From Deinococcus alpinitundrae (GTDB lineage Bacteria > Deinococcota > Deinococci > Deinococcales > Deinococcaceae): a DNA stretch of 64,000 bases. This document shows, piece after piece, positions 43,409-52,693 of this stretch; within the stretch, counting starts at the first letter, position 1, and the number at the start of each line of letters is the position of its first letter. The translations under genes were made by a program, and so were the position numbers. Where the stretch lies: positions 110,073-174,072 of the forward strand of contig NZ_WXZL01000009.1 in the NCBI RefSeq assembly GCF_009982895.1, given 5' to 3'. The notes beneath the pieces were generated by a model. The model saw only the letters and a program-made list of their open reading frames with translations. It was not told where the DNA came from and ran no database searches.

Positions 43409-45499
43409 ATGACCAACGCCAGCTCCACCCCGCCCGCCAACGCCCTGAGCGCCCTGCCCGCGCCGACCCGCTCCCGTTTTCAGCCTCTACTGCTGGGGGT
43501 GCTGGCCCTCAGCCTGATTCCCGCCGGGTGGCTGGCCGTCAGCCGCGTTCAATTTGAAAACAGCGAAAAAAACGTGGCGCTGGTGATGGATTACCCGGCG
43601 CTCTCGCAGCAGGCCAAGGAAACCGGCCAGAACCCCAACGCCCTGCTGCTGCGCTACAAATCACTGGGCGTCAACGGCGTGGCGGTCTTCGAGGACGTGG
43701 TGGCCTCCACCATTCAGCACGGCGAGGCCTACTTCCTGAGCGGCGGCGAGTTGCAGGCCCGCAATCCCGGCGCAAAGGGCATTGATCCCGAGTGGTCGTA
43801 CATGCGATCGATCAAGCCGGGCGTGGTCGAGAATCTGGTCAGCAGTTTCGGTTACATCTCCAACGCGGGCGAGATCAGCCAGGCGCAGGCCGACAACCTC
43901 GCGTTCGCCAAAGAAGACCGCAAAGAGCTGCCCGCTGCCATCTACAAGCCGCTGAACACCAACACCGTCAACGTGGCCGGGCAGAAGTGGGTCGGCTGGG
44001 CGGTGGACCCACGCTACCTCCCGGCCGGCCCCAACACCGAGCAGATCAAGCAGCTGCAAGCCCAGGGCTTCGTGGTAGTCTACCGGCCTTACGGCGATCA
44101 GCGGGTGCGCGACCCCGGCAAGAACTGGCCGGACGTGCCGTTCGTCTCATTTACCGGCGCGGAAGTGATCGGCGCAGGCAACGCCAGGGTGCTGCAGGAC
44201 ATCAGTGACCGGCTGGGCAAGCGCGTGCCCACCATCATCGAGAACAGCGTTCAGCAGGGCTTGGCCGATCTGATCAAGGACCGCACCGCTGCGAGGATGT
44301 TCAGCCTGAATCCGAGCTGGCAAAACAGCCTGACGCCGGTCGAGGTCGCCAGCAAATTCGCGCTGGCCGCCCGCGAACGCACCCAGCGCATCCTGTACCT
44401 GCGCCCCTTCCCAACCCAGGGCGAGACCGAACTCTTTCTCAACGACCTGACCAAGCTGCTGGCCGACCGCAACATCAAGATCACCCAGCCGGTCATCGAG
44501 AACTACGCGCCCAGCGACGCCCTGAGGTGGCTGAGCATGCTCGGCACACTGGCTGCCCTCCTGCTGCTGGCGCTGAGCTACCCGCTGCCGCGCCTGGGAT
44601 TGATCGTGGCGGGCCTGGCCCTGCTCGGTGCGCTGGGGCTCAACGGCTTTCAGCCGTATCCGGGCATGGCGCTGGTCTCGGCCATCACCTTCCCGGCGCT
44701 GGGGCTGATCCTGCGGCGCAAACAGATGACCGACTGGTACGTCGCCACCGGCTTCAGCTTGCTGGGCGTGCTGTATGTCAGCGCGCTGGGCACCGACAAG
44801 GACAGCATGCTGGGCCTGGACCCCTTCAGCGGCGTGGGCCTGACGCTGGTGCTGCCGATCGGTCTGGTCGCGCTGAGCTTCCTGCCACGCCAGGACATCC
44901 GCCAGACCATTGCCGATCTGTTTGCCGTGCGGCTCAAGCTGGGCGACGTGATCATGATGGGCGTGGCGCTGGGGGCCTTTGCGGTGGCGGTGCTGCGTCG
45001 AGGCAACACCTCGGCAGTGGGAGTGAGCGACACCGAGGCCAAGATTCGCCAGGACCTTCAGGACGCCATCGTTCGCCCGCGCTTCAAGGAAGTCTTCGGG
45101 CATCCGCTGCTGCTGCTGGGGCTGTCGGGCACCCTGCCCGGCTACTTCACCATGCTGGCGCTGCTGGGCGGCCTGGAAGGTCAGGCCAGCATCTTGAACA
45201 CCTTCTCGCACTTTCACACGCCGCTTCTGATCAGCCTCACGCGGGCGCTGATCGGGCTGGCCGCCGGGCTGCTGCTCGGCTACATCGGGGTCTGGGTGCT
45301 CAGGCTGGTCATCCGCATCTGGAACAATTACGGCGGGTGGAACGGGGGCCGTCCGCCCTCGGGCACGCCTGCTAGTCAGTCCAGTGCGGCCCAACCCAGC
45401 GCCCTGCGCCGCCCGCTGGTGCCGCGCACCGAGATGAGAACCACCGAGATTCGCGCCGACGACACGCTGGGCCTCGGCGACTTGGGGATCAAGCCCTGA
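43409..45499 (+). CDS. DUF5693 family membrane protein
   Basis: The 696-residue protein has one N-terminal helix (around 28-47), a large domain to about residue 370 probably outside the membrane, then about eight helices (375-640) and a polar C-terminal tail. The soluble domain has VALVMDYPALSQQA near its start, reminiscent of polysaccharide-processing folds. It is known as DUF5693, commonly encoded beside csaB, as here, so a role in cell-envelope polysaccharide or S-layer anchoring is likely. ATG 43409 follows AAGGACAGTCC. It abuts or overlaps csaB. Confidence 0.85.
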   Translation: MTNASSTPPANALSALPAPTRSRFQPLLLGVLALSLIPAGWLAVSRVQFENSEKNVALVMDYPALSQQAKETGQNPNALLLRYKSLGVNGVAVFEDVVASTIQHGEAYFLSGGELQARNPGAKGIDPEWSYMRSIKPGVVENLVSSFGYISNAGEISQAQADNLAFAKEDRKELPAAIYKPLNTNTVNVAGQKWVGWAVDPRYLPAGPNTEQIKQLQAQGFVVVYRPYGDQRVRDPGKNWPDVPFVSFTGAEVIGAGNARVLQDISDRLGKRVPTIIENSVQQGLADLIKDRTAARMFSLNPSWQNSLTPVEVASKFALAARERTQRILYLRPFPTQGETELFLNDLTKLLADRNIKITQPVIENYAPSDALRWLSMLGTLAALLLLALSYPLPRLGLIVAGLALLGALGLNGFQPYPGMALVSAITFPALGLILRRKQMTDWYVATGFSLLGVLYVSALGTDKDSMLGLDPFSGVGLTLVLPIGLVALSFLPRQDIRQTIADLFAVRLKLGDVIMMGVALGAFAVAVLRRGNTSAVGVSDTEAKIRQDLQDAIVRPRFKEVFGHPLLLLGLSGTLPGYFTMLALLGGLEGQASILNTFSHFHTPLLISLTRALIGLAAGLLLGYIGVWVLRLVIRIWNNYGGWNGGRPPSGTPASQSSAAQPSALRRPLVPRTEMRTTEIRADDTLGLGDLGIKP

Positions 45500-45507
45500 A
45501 CGTCACG

Positions 45508-46467
45508 GTGAGCGGCTTCTACGGCTTCGGCAACACTGGCGACGAGGCAATTGCCCTGGCGATCTCGCGCGAGCTGCAGGCCGCCGGCCACGTGCCGACA
45601 CTCCTCTCGCAGACACCCGATCAGACGGCCCGGCTCTATGGCTGCCGGAGTGCGGCGCGGATGAACCCACTCTCTCTTCTGAAGGCCGTGATGGGCTGCC
45701 AGGTGCTGCTCTCCGGCGGCGGCGGCCTGCTGCAAGACAAGACCAGCGCCCGAAATCTGACCTACTACCTGGGCGTGATCCGGCTAGCCCGGTTGCTGGG
45801 CAAGCGCCCGGTGGTGTTCAATCAGAGCATCGGGCCGCTGAGCGACTCGGGGGGCGCGCAGGTGGCCCGTGCCCTGCGCGGTCTGCAGGTCATCGTGCGC
45901 GACCGGCGCAGCCAGGAGAGGCTGAGCCAGCTGGGCATCGAGAGCGTGCTGGGCGGCGACCCGGCGCTGCTGCTGCGGCCCAGCGGGGGCATACTGCGCG
46001 ATGAGAGGACGGTGGTGCTGGCTCCGCGCGGCGACGTGCCCGACGCCACCGAGCGCCTGCAAGCGCTGGTCCGCGACCTCAGGGCGCAGGGGCAGCGCAG
46101 CGTGGCCCTGAGCTTCTATCCACACGAGGACGATGCGGCGGCCCACTCGCTCGGCACGGACGAGGTCGTCAGCACCAGAGAACCGCAGGTGGCGCTCGAC
46201 ACCGTCGCGGCAGCGGGCACGGTGGCCGGGGTCCGGCTCCATGCCCTGATTCTGGCGGCGGCGGCGGGTATACCCTTCGTGGGCCTGAGTTACGATCCCA
46301 AGGTCAGCGGATTCTGCTCAGACGCTGGGGCCGTCAGTGTGCCGACGGACGTGGATCCGGCGACTTTGCTGGCACTGCTCAGCCCCGAGCGTCAGCCCGA
46401 CTGGAACGAGGTGAGCGCCATGAAAGCGCGGGCGAGAGAGAGTTTCGCGTGGGCGCTGACAAAGTAG
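45508..46467 (+). CDS. csaB: Polysaccharide pyruvyl transferase CsaB
   Basis: The protein of about 319 residues is a pyruvyl transferase that adds pyruvyl ketals to secondary cell-wall polysaccharide, the receptor for SLH-domain surface proteins. It begins SGFYGFGNTGDEAIALAI and contains LLSGGGGLLQDKTSARNLTYYLG, FNQSIGPL, LGGDPALLL, VRLHALILAAAAGIPFVGLSYDPKV. GTG 45508 is the first standard start. Homologues usually have a few more residues, and an in-frame CTG at 45496 overlapping the DUF5693 stop (CTGA) would give them. Deinococcus has SLH-anchored S-layer proteins, which fits. Confidence 0.92.
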   Translation: MSGFYGFGNTGDEAIALAISRELQAAGHVPTLLSQTPDQTARLYGCRSAARMNPLSLLKAVMGCQVLLSGGGGLLQDKTSARNLTYYLGVIRLARLLGKRPVVFNQSIGPLSDSGGAQVARALRGLQVIVRDRRSQERLSQLGIESVLGGDPALLLRPSGGILRDERTVVLAPRGDVPDATERLQALVRDLRAQGQRSVALSFYPHEDDAAAHSLGTDEVVSTREPQVALDTVAAAGTVAGVRLHALILAAAAGIPFVGLSYDPKVSGFCSDAGAVSVPTDVDPATLLALLSPERQPDWNEVSAMKARARESFAWALTK

Positions 46468-46483
46468 CACGGAACGCAGGGCC

Positions 46484-47398
46484 GTGAACCGCACCGACCG
46501 TCTGCTGGCGATGCTGCTCGAACTCCAGGGTCGTGAGTGGACGCGCGGCGCTCAACTCGCCGCCACCTTCGGTATCAGTCTGCGCACGGTCTACCGCGAT
46601 GTGCTGGCCCTGAGCGAATCGGGCGTGCCGGTCATCAGCTTGCCGGGGCGCGGCTACCAACTGATGCCGGGGTATTTTCTGCCGCCGCTGCATTTCACGC
46701 TGGAGGAAGCCAGTCTGCTCAGCTTCGGGCTGGACGCCGCGCGTCACCTCTTCGACGCCGACTACGCCCGCGCCGCCGACAGCGCCGCTCAGAAAGTCCG
46801 GGCGGCCTTGCCGGAGGGGCGCCGTCAGGACGTGGACGCGCTGCGCGAGCGGGTACGCTTGGTGGACACCTCACCGCCGACCTCAGCCGCGCTCGGGACC
46901 CTGCGCCGGGCCGTGCTGGAGCGCCGCGCGGTGGTGTTTCAGTACCACAAGCTTCACCAGGCACCCGCCCTGCGCCGCGCCGAACCCCAGGGCCTGGCCC
47001 GGGTCAACGGAGTGTGGCTGCTGCGCGCCCACGATCCGGAGCGCGGTGAGGACCGCACCTTCCGGGTGGACCGGATCGAGGCGGCGCAGCTCACCGCGCA
47101 GCACTTCGAGCGCAGCGCGCGGGCCCCCGCACCCGACCCCGAAACCGAACAGCCGCGTCAGATTTTCGTGCTGCGCTTTCCGGCTTTTCTCAGCCGCACC
47201 CTGAGCGAGCGCCCCAGCTTCTTTCAGACTGGGCGGCGCGAGGAGAGAGAGGGCATCGTTGTGACCTTGCGGGCACGCGACATCGCCAGCGTGTTGCCCT
47301 GGGTGCTGTCGTGGGGCGGCGCGGCACGGGTGCTGGAGCCGCCGGAGTTGCGTGAGACGGTGCGGGCTGAGGCGCGGGCCATGCTTGCCGAGCCGTGA
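46484..47398 (+). CDS. WYL-domain transcriptional regulator
   Basis: The 304-residue protein has an N-terminal DeoR/HTH_11 winged helix (RTDRLLAMLLELQGREWTRGAQLAATFGISLRTVYRDVLALSES) and a central WYL domain (ERRAVVFQYHKL, GLARVNGVWLLRAHD, RTFRVDRIEAAQLT) plus a WCX-like C-terminus. WYL proteins sense ligands, often nucleotides. It lies 17 bases after csaB and may be co-transcribed or regulate the VOC genes downstream. The start is GTG 46484. Confidence 0.92.
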   Translation: MNRTDRLLAMLLELQGREWTRGAQLAATFGISLRTVYRDVLALSESGVPVISLPGRGYQLMPGYFLPPLHFTLEEASLLSFGLDAARHLFDADYARAADSAAQKVRAALPEGRRQDVDALRERVRLVDTSPPTSAALGTLRRAVLERRAVVFQYHKLHQAPALRRAEPQGLARVNGVWLLRAHDPERGEDRTFRVDRIEAAQLTAQHFERSARAPAPDPETEQPRQIFVLRFPAFLSRTLSERPSFFQTGRREEREGIVVTLRARDIASVLPWVLSWGGAARVLEPPELRETVRAEARAMLAEP

Positions 47399-47460
47399 AC
47401 AGCCGCTGCTGACAGGGGGCTGTCACTGCCCCGGCTCAAGCTGAGTGCAGGAGACATGAC

Positions 47461-47829
47461 ATGACCCGAACCAACCTGGATTTCGTCGCCCTGCATACCG
47501 CCGACCTGGACGCCGCCCGCCGCTTTTACACCGAGGTGCTGGGCTTCGATCTGGCAGAGAGCAGTCCGCCCCGTGCCGCCGTCTTTCGTCATTCAGGCGG
47601 AGCCAGTCTGGCCGTGCGGTTGCCGCAGCCGCACGAGGCCCAGCAGCCACCGTTCGGCGTGGGCGTCAGCGTCTGGTTCGGTGTGCCGGACGCCAGGGCT
47701 TACCACGCACAATTGACGCAGCGCGGCGCACAGCTGCTGACTGCACCCACACCCGGTCCTTTCGGAGTGATGTTCAGCCTTCAGACGCTGGACGGCCACG
47801 CGCTCACCTTCCACGAGGTCTCGCGGTGA
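47461..47829 (+). CDS. VOC-family protein, glyoxalase-like (1)
   Basis: The 122-residue single-module vicinal-oxygen-chelate protein has NLDFVALHTADLDAARRFYTEVLGFDL, VSVWFGVPDARAYHA and the C-terminal [12 protein letters not shown]. The fold is typical of glyoxalase/bleomycin-resistance-like proteins; function unassigned. ATG 47461 follows GCAGGAGACATGAC. The stop overlaps the start of the next VOC gene (GTGA), so the two may form a hetero-pair. Confidence 0.88.
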   Translation: MTRTNLDFVALHTADLDAARRFYTEVLGFDLAESSPPRAAVFRHSGGASLAVRLPQPHEAQQPPFGVGVSVWFGVPDARAYHAQLTQRGAQLLTAPTPGPFGVMFSLQTLDGHALTFHEVSR

Positions 47830-48242
47830 CCATTGCCCTCAATTACCTGTCGTTCGTCGTTTCTCAGCTGGAGCGCAGCTTGGCGTTCTACCGCACCCTG
47901 GGCCTGCCGATTGCCGACCAGGCCCACCTCAATGCAGCGGGTGAACCGGAAGACCACGTGGAGATCAGCGTGAACGGGTTGCGAATTGCCTGGGAAACCG
48001 AGACCCTGGTGCGTCAGGTCTACGGGGACTGGACGGCTCCGCCTGCCGGGCAGGCGAGAATCGGTGCGGCCTTCGGGGCCAGCACGCCCGCCGAGGTGGA
48101 CGCGGCCTGTCAGCGCTTGCAAGCCGCCGGATTTGTCGTCAAAGCGCCGCCCTACGACGCCTTCTGGGGCCAGCGCTACGCCACCGTGACCGACCCGGAT
48201 GGCAACAGCGTCGATCTCTTCGCCTGGCTGGAGGAGCGCTAA
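47826..48242 (+). CDS. VOC-family protein, glyoxalase-like (2)
   Basis: The 138-residue VOC module ([24 protein letters not shown], then [23 protein letters not shown]) is coupled by four-base overlap to the first VOC gene. Candidate metal ligands are His in EDHVEISV and Glu/Asp near NSVDLF. Function unknown. It is convergent with xseA, overlapping it by four bases at the 3' end. Confidence 0.88.
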   Translation: MTIALNYLSFVVSQLERSLAFYRTLGLPIADQAHLNAAGEPEDHVEISVNGLRIAWETETLVRQVYGDWTAPPAGQARIGAAFGASTPAEVDAACQRLQAAGFVVKAPPYDAFWGQRYATVTDPDGNSVDLFAWLEER

Positions 48243-49423
48243 CCCTGCGCCACCACCCGCACTTCCCCGTCCTGAAAGCCCAGTCGCAGCGCCTGCCCCG
48301 CCTCGACCTGGGCCGCCCGCGTCAGCACACCCCCTTCGGCGTCGCGCACCAGCACGTAGCCGCGCGCCAGGGTGCGCTCGGGGGTCAGGCCCAGGACCTG
48401 GCGCATCGCGGCGTCCAGTCGCTGGGCCTCGCTGTCGGCGCGGCGCAGGGCGGCCCGGCGCGCGCCCTCGTGCCGGCGCTCGGCGCTGCTTTCTGCGTCG
48501 CGCAGGGCCTCGCGGCACAGCGAGCGCACCACCGCGTAAGCGTCCACGCTTTCCTGCACCCGTTCCAGAATGCTGCCGACGATATAGGCCGCTGCCTTGC
48601 TGGGCGTGTCGGTGCGGACATTGGCGAGTTCGTCCAGAATGGTGTCGTCGCGGGCGTGCCCGATACCGGTGATGACCGGCAGGGGAAACGTCGCCACCGC
48701 ACGGGCCAGCGCTCCACTGTTGAGCCAGGCCAGATCGAGGCTGGCCCCGCCGCCCCGGATGATCACCAGGGCGTCGGCGCTCTGCTGCTCGTGGACAGCC
48801 TGGGCCTGCTCAAGCGCCCGGAGCAAGCTGGCCTCGGCCGCCTGCCCCTGAAAGGTGGCTTCCAGATACACCACGTCCAGCACACCCGCCGCTTCCAGGC
48901 GGTCCAGCTCGCCCCGGAAATCGCCCAGGCCCGCCGCACCCGCCGGACTCAGCACGATCAGCCGGGTGAAATCCTGCGGTGTGGGCAGGCTGCGGTTCTT
49001 GCCGAGCAGCTTCTCGCGGGCCAGCGTCTTGCGAAGTTCGTCGAGTCGCAGCGCCGCGTCGCCCAGGGTAAATTCCGGCGCGGCGTCCAGAATGTGCAGA
49101 GAGAAACCGTACTGCGGGTGAAACTCGGCGGTGACAAACAGCAGCACGCTCATGCCCGCCATCAGGCCGCCCCCGGTGGCCCGGCGAAATTTGCCTTCCA
49201 GCGCGAAGCGCTCGCGCGCCCACAACGTCGCCCGGCATTTGGCGATCTCGCGCCCGTCTGCGCCCACCTGCACCAGATCGAGGTAGAGGTGGCGGCGGTC
49301 AGTGATTGAGGCGATCTCGGCACGCACCCACACCGCGCCGGGAATGCCTCGGGAGAGCACCTGCTCGACGTAGGCCAGCAGATCGCGCAGGTTGAGGGAG
49401 GTTTGTGGGGCGGCGGCAGGCAT
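48239..49423 (-). CDS. xseA: Exodeoxyribonuclease VII large subunit
   Basis: The 394-residue protein is the catalytic subunit of ExoVII, which digests single-stranded DNA. The N-terminal OB-fold is around 8-105 ([31 protein letters not shown]). The catalytic domain has [80 protein letters not shown] lies six bases before ATG 49423, supporting that start over longer options. No xseB partner is adjacent. It is shorter than E. coli XseA (456) mainly in the C-terminal coiled coil. Confidence 0.93.
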   Translation of the reverse strand: MPAAAPQTSLNLRDLLAYVEQVLSRGIPGAVWVRAEIASITDRRHLYLDLVQVGADGREIAKCRATLWARERFALEGKFRRATGGGLMAGMSVLLFVTAEFHPQYGFSLHILDAAPEFTLGDAALRLDELRKTLAREKLLGKNRSLPTPQDFTRLIVLSPAGAAGLGDFRGELDRLEAAGVLDVVYLEATFQGQAAEASLLRALEQAQAVHEQQSADALVIIRGGGASLDLAWLNSGALARAVATFPLPVITGIGHARDDTILDELANVRTDTPSKAAAYIVGSILERVQESVDAYAVVRSLCREALRDAESSAERRHEGARRAALRRADSEAQRLDAAMRQVLGLTPERTLARGYVLVRDAEGGVLTRAAQVEAGQALRLGFQDGEVRVVAQG

Positions 49424-49429
49424 GAAAGC

Positions 49430-49435
49430 AGGGTA
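49430..49435 (-). promoter_or_regulatory. -10 element (leaderless) of xseA
   Basis: TACCCT on the minus strand, six bases, then ATG 49423. Confidence 0.5.
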
Positions 49436-49482
49436 GCGTGAACGCGGCGGGCCACCCGTGATCTGCGCGGCAAAGCAGCGGG

Positions 49483-49905
49483 TCAGCGCAGCGCCGCCAT
49501 CCGGCCCAGCACGGCCGCCGCCAGACCGACCACGACGGTCAGCAGCACGTAAAGTGCCGCCCGCATCCATTCGCCGCGCAGCAGCAGGGTGTCCGTTTCC
49601 ACGCTGAACGTGGAAAAGGTGGTGTAAGCTCCCAGAAAGCCGGTGCCGATCGCGAGGCGCAGCTCCGGCGGCCAGGCGGCGCGCGCCGGGCCACTCAGCC
49701 CCAGCCGGGTCAGCAGGTACCCCAGTGCAAACGCGCCGCTCACATTGATCAGCAGCGTGGCGACGGGGAAGGTCGCCCAGGCAGAGCGCGCGCCCAGTGA
49801 GCCGATCCACAGGCCCAGGCTGTAGCGGGCCAGTGCGCCTGCCGCGCCGCCGAGGGCCACCAGCACGGCTCCTTGCCAAGTCACGCCAGGCAGCATAGCG
49901 CCCAT
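49483..49905 (-). CDS. crcB: Fluoride exporter CrcB/Fluc
   Basis: The 140-residue, four-helix protein matches the Fluc fluoride channel: [34 protein letters not shown] (pore Asn) and [18 protein letters not shown] (Na+ site and Phe box). It works as an antiparallel dimer. No fluoride riboswitch is visible; the upstream space is only 23 bases and holds overlapping divergent promoters with corA. ATG 49905 has TACGCT seven bases upstream; ATG 49896 is an alternative. Confidence 0.92.
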   Translation of the reverse strand: MGAMLPGVTWQGAVLVALGGAAGALARYSLGLWIGSLGARSAWATFPVATLLINVSGAFALGYLLTRLGLSGPARAAWPPELRLAIGTGFLGAYTTFSTFSVETDTLLLRGEWMRAALYVLLTVVVGLAAAVLGRMAALR

Positions 49906-49912
49906 TCCTGGG

Positions 49913-49918
49913 AGCGTA
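49913..49918 (-). promoter_or_regulatory. -10 element of crcB
   Basis: TACGCT on the minus strand, seven bases, then ATG 49905. It overlaps the -10 of the divergent corA gene by two bases. Confidence 0.45.
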
Positions 49919-49922
49919 GTAT
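49917..49922 (+). promoter_or_regulatory. -10 element of corA (49929)
   Basis: TAGTAT, then GGAGGG, then GTG 49929. The six-base gap also looks like a Shine-Dalgarno, but transcription from this hexamer would exclude most of it. Confidence 0.55.
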
Positions 49923-49928
49923 GGAGGG

Positions 49929-50918
49929 GTGATTCGCGCCAAGACGCTCGGCGGCAAGGAAGTCGATGTCTCCACTCTGGCGACCGGAACGCTGCCGCAG
50001 GGCCTGTGGGTCGATGTGCAGGCCCCCGAGCCGGACGAGATGGCGCGGATTCAGGCCCTCTTTCCGCTGCACCCGTTGGCCCTGGAAGACGCGCGCGAGG
50101 AAGGCCACTGGAGCCGCTTCGAGACGTACCCGGCCCACGATTTTCTGACCTACCGCACCCTGGCCCGCGCCGAGGAGTGCGACGAATTCACCGAGCGCAT
50201 CAGCCTCTTCGTGTTTCCCGGCAGCGCCGCCCTCAGCGAGACGAGCCCCGGCCAAACGGCACCCCCGCCGGGTCTGCCGGGCAGTATCCTCACCTACTCC
50301 CGTCACGGCACCATCTATCTGGACGCGGTCTGGGGACTGGTGGGGCGCGATTCGGTCAACACGCCCGCTGAGGTTGCCTACGAGCTGATCGATCAAGGGG
50401 CCGACACCTTCGCGGCCTACGCCGACGCCCTGGAAGAACGCATCGAGTCGTTGCAGGAGCGGGTCTTTCAAGAGGAGCGCCTCAACGTGACCAGTGCAGT
50501 GTTCAACTTCAAGCACAACCTCTCGCGGGTGCGCCACCTGGCCAGCGAGGCGCGCGAGGCGGTGCTGCTGCTGGTCCGGCACGGCCATGCCGAGGGCAGC
50601 GACCAGATTCGCTACCGCGACGCGCTCGGCAACCTCGACCGAGCCGTCTCGCGGCTCGATGCCCAGCGCGAAGCACTCACCAACCTGCTCGATACCGCCC
50701 TGGGCTTTCAGTCGCAGCGCATGAACGAGGTGATCCGCACCCTGACGGTGGTCAGCACCATCTTCTTGCCGCTGACCTTTCTGGCGGGGGTATGGGGCAT
50801 GAACTTCAAACTGATGCCGGAATTGCAGTGGCACTACGGCTACGCGCTGGCCTGGGGCAGCTTCTTGCTCACGGCGGCGCTGATGGCCGCCTATTTCAAG
50901 CGCCGGGGCTGGTGGTAG
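49929..50918 (+). CDS. corA: CorA-family Mg2+/Co2+ transporter (1)
   Basis: The 329-residue protein has the CorA N-terminal alpha/beta domain, a long stalk helix ([23 protein letters not shown] onwards) and two C-terminal helices with the GMN pore motif in [14 protein letters not shown]. The last residues are basic (KRRGWW), as usual. It forms a pentameric Mg2+ channel. The start is GTG. It shares a promoter region with crcB. A second CorA paralogue lies at 51302-52234. Confidence 0.94.
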   Translation: MIRAKTLGGKEVDVSTLATGTLPQGLWVDVQAPEPDEMARIQALFPLHPLALEDAREEGHWSRFETYPAHDFLTYRTLARAEECDEFTERISLFVFPGSAALSETSPGQTAPPPGLPGSILTYSRHGTIYLDAVWGLVGRDSVNTPAEVAYELIDQGADTFAAYADALEERIESLQERVFQEERLNVTSAVFNFKHNLSRVRHLASEAREAVLLLVRHGHAEGSDQIRYRDALGNLDRAVSRLDAQREALTNLLDTALGFQSQRMNEVIRTLTVVSTIFLPLTFLAGVWGMNFKLMPELQWHYGYALAWGSFLLTAALMAAYFKRRGWW

Positions 50919-51109
50919 GGCGCGGCTGGATTCTCTCTTCAGGGCCTGCTGATGACACAGCTGCTGCCATACACATCGCCGGGCGTCAGCGGATTTCGAC
51001 TCACCGCATTTGAGGTCGAAGTGGTAGCCGACGCAGGCCGATAAGTAAGCAGAGGGTCTTCATCGCAGCGATTCTCAAGGTTTCATGAGGTCAGTGTCGC
51101 GCTGCCAGT
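50919..51109. other. Short intergenic stretch, nothing recognised
   Basis: Between corA and the small membrane ORF. No ORF, hairpin with T-run or RNA element is recognised. Confidence 0.5.
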
Positions 51110-51247
51110 TCAGCGCCAGCGTGCCCGCACGTACATTAGGCCCACGCCCAGCACCGACCACAGCGCGCCGCGCCAGTCACCGGAAGCGAGCTGCACCACC
51201 CCGATGGCAAAACTCAGAATTCCGCCCAGCAGTCCCCAGGTGCCCAT
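51110..51247 (-). CDS. Small two-helix membrane protein (45 codons)
   Basis: The 45-residue product starts MGTWGLLGGILSFAIGVVQL and ends VGLMYVRARWR. It has two hydrophobic segments (3-21 and 27-40) joined by SGDWRG, with a basic C-terminus. It reads through without interruption between two CorA-type genes. TAGTCT lies six bases before the ATG, the same geometry as the annotated genes, which supports real expression. The function is unknown; the position suggests a possible link to ion transport. Confidence 0.6.
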   Translation of the reverse strand: MGTWGLLGGILSFAIGVVQLASGDWRGALWSVLGVGLMYVRARWR

Positions 51248-51253
51248 GCCGCG

Positions 51254-51259
51254 AGACTA
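51254..51259 (-). promoter_or_regulatory. -10 element (leaderless) of the small membrane ORF
   Basis: TAGTCT on the minus strand, six bases, then ATG 51247. Confidence 0.5.
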
Positions 51260-51301
51260 CGCCGGGGTGACTTGCCGTGCCCTGACAAGATCAGCAATTA
51301 C

Positions 51302-52234
51302 CTAGAACACGTCGAAGCGCTTCATCAGCCAGACCACCAGGCTCAGGGCTAGCCCCATGAATACGAAGATCGCCAGCGTCATCCAGGCCTTGTCCTGAAA
51401 GGGCAGCGGCACGTTCATGCCGAAGATGCCGGTGATCAGGGTGGGAATGGCGATCAGAATGGTGCTGATGGTCAGAAACTTGACCACCTGGTTGACGTTG
51501 TTGCTGATGATGCTGGCAAAGGCTCCGGCCATGCTGGTCAGGATGTTGCTGGCAATGCCGACCATTTCGATGGCCTGCAAGTTCTCGATCAGCACGTCGT
51601 CGAGCAGGTCCTGGTCTTCCTCGTACATCTCGAAGATGCGGTCGCGCTTGACCCGCTCCATCATCGCCTCGTTGGCGCGCAGACCGGTCATGAAGTACAC
51701 CAGACTCTTTTCAAGCTTGAGGAGTTCAAGGAGTTCCTGGTTGCGCGTCGAATTTTCCAGCTTGTCCTCGGTCCGGTCCACCTGCTTGTTGATGTGGCGC
51801 ACATCAATCAGAAACCGCTGGGCGTTTCTGAGAAACAGTTGCAGCGTCAGGCGATTTTTCTTGGCGGTGCTGACCTGCCGCACCAGGCCGCTGAGCACGT
51901 CCTTGACTACCGGATTGGGCATCGAACAGACCGTGACCAGGCAGTGGTCGTTGTGGAGAATGCCCAGCGGCACGGTGTCGTAGGGAATGTCCGAGTCCTC
52001 GCCGAGCCGGTAACTCGTCTGCATGATGATTAGGAGCTGGTTGTCCTCGCGCTCGAAGCGGCTTCGCTCATCGGGGTCGAGCGGGTAACTCAGGTAATCG
52101 AGATCGAGGCCAGTTTCACGCGCCACGCGGGCGAGTTCCTCGGCGCTGGGCGAAAGGGCGTCGATCCAGCAGCCGTCGGTATAGGCGTCCAGCGTGGTCA
52201 GTTTGCCGCCTACGCTGCGGTAGTAGGTCAGCAC
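51302..52234 (-). CDS. CorA-family Mg2+/Co2+ transporter (2)
   Basis: The protein of about 310 residues has the CorA layout: soluble N-terminal domain (DGCWIDALSPSAEELARVARETGL), long stalk helices with RDRIFEMYEEDQDLLDDVLIENLQA, and two C-terminal helices with the GMN motif in ITGIFGMNVPLPF, ending LMKRFDVF. It belongs to a different CorA subgroup from the 49929 gene. Start uncertain: GTG 52234 (VLTYYRSVGGKL) fits homologues; TTG 52309 would add a Cys-rich segment (CPDCSDGSCLPPC) that looks unlike the family. Confidence 0.88.
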   Translation of the reverse strand: MLTYYRSVGGKLTTLDAYTDGCWIDALSPSAEELARVARETGLDLDYLSYPLDPDERSRFEREDNQLLIIMQTSYRLGEDSDIPYDTVPLGILHNDHCLVTVCSMPNPVVKDVLSGLVRQVSTAKKNRLTLQLFLRNAQRFLIDVRHINKQVDRTEDKLENSTRNQELLELLKLEKSLVYFMTGLRANEAMMERVKRDRIFEMYEEDQDLLDDVLIENLQAIEMVGIASNILTSMAGAFASIISNNVNQVVKFLTISTILIAIPTLITGIFGMNVPLPFQDKAWMTLAIFVFMGLALSLVVWLMKRFDVF

Positions 52235-52309
52235 CGACAGCCGCCCGGCGGAGGCCCGGCAAGGCGGAAGGCAGGAGCCGTCAGAACAATCAGGGCATCG
52301 ATAGGGCAA

Positions 52310-52693
52310 GTGGGGCAGGGCATGGCAGCCTCCAGGCCGAAGCGCTCAGCAAAACGCGGGAAAGTGGGAAACATGGCAGACGGCGCGGCTTGAAAGCCGA
52401 ACTGGGGGGCTGTTCGTTCTCGCTGATCACGTCGTCACCTGCCTTGTCTGCTGACTTTCTCGCGTGGCTGAGCGCCCTTAATGCGGCACACGGCCCACGC
52501 TCCGGGGCCATGCTAGCCCAGGCCAGCGCCGCAGGGCAAGCTGCGGACAGCAGGCCAGGCAAAATGCGCTAGAATAAGCGGCTGAACGCTCGGCCCAGTC
52601 CGAGCCGCGCGCCCACTCAAGTTCCTCTTCGACGTTGAGTTCAAACCGCTACTGTTCAGCGTCTTCATTCAAATCCGTTTCACCGAGGTAGGT
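52310..52693. other. Intergenic region upstream of rpoZ and corA-2
   Basis: This roughly 380-base divergent gap holds TAGAAT at 52570-52575, a likely -10 for rpoZ with a long leader of about 110 bases. No M-box or other Mg2+ riboswitch pattern is recognised. A short ATG-initiated frame at 52323 (minus), preceded by GGAGGC, encodes about 31 residues with CPTC but runs into the corA-2 gene in another frame and is not called. Confidence 0.4.

Noticed and set aside
49906..49928. Fluoride riboswitch before crcB
   Set aside because: Only 23 bases separate crcB from the divergent corA, and they are filled by two -10 elements.
51080..51096. TTTCATGAGG near 51080 as a ParB-like or operator half-site
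   Set aside because: Only a short partial match, with no palindrome and no second half.
52235..52309. Cys-rich N-terminal extension of the second CorA (CPDCSDGSCLPPC)
   Set aside because: It needs a TTG start without a ribosome binding site or -10, and CorA homologues begin near LTYYRS.
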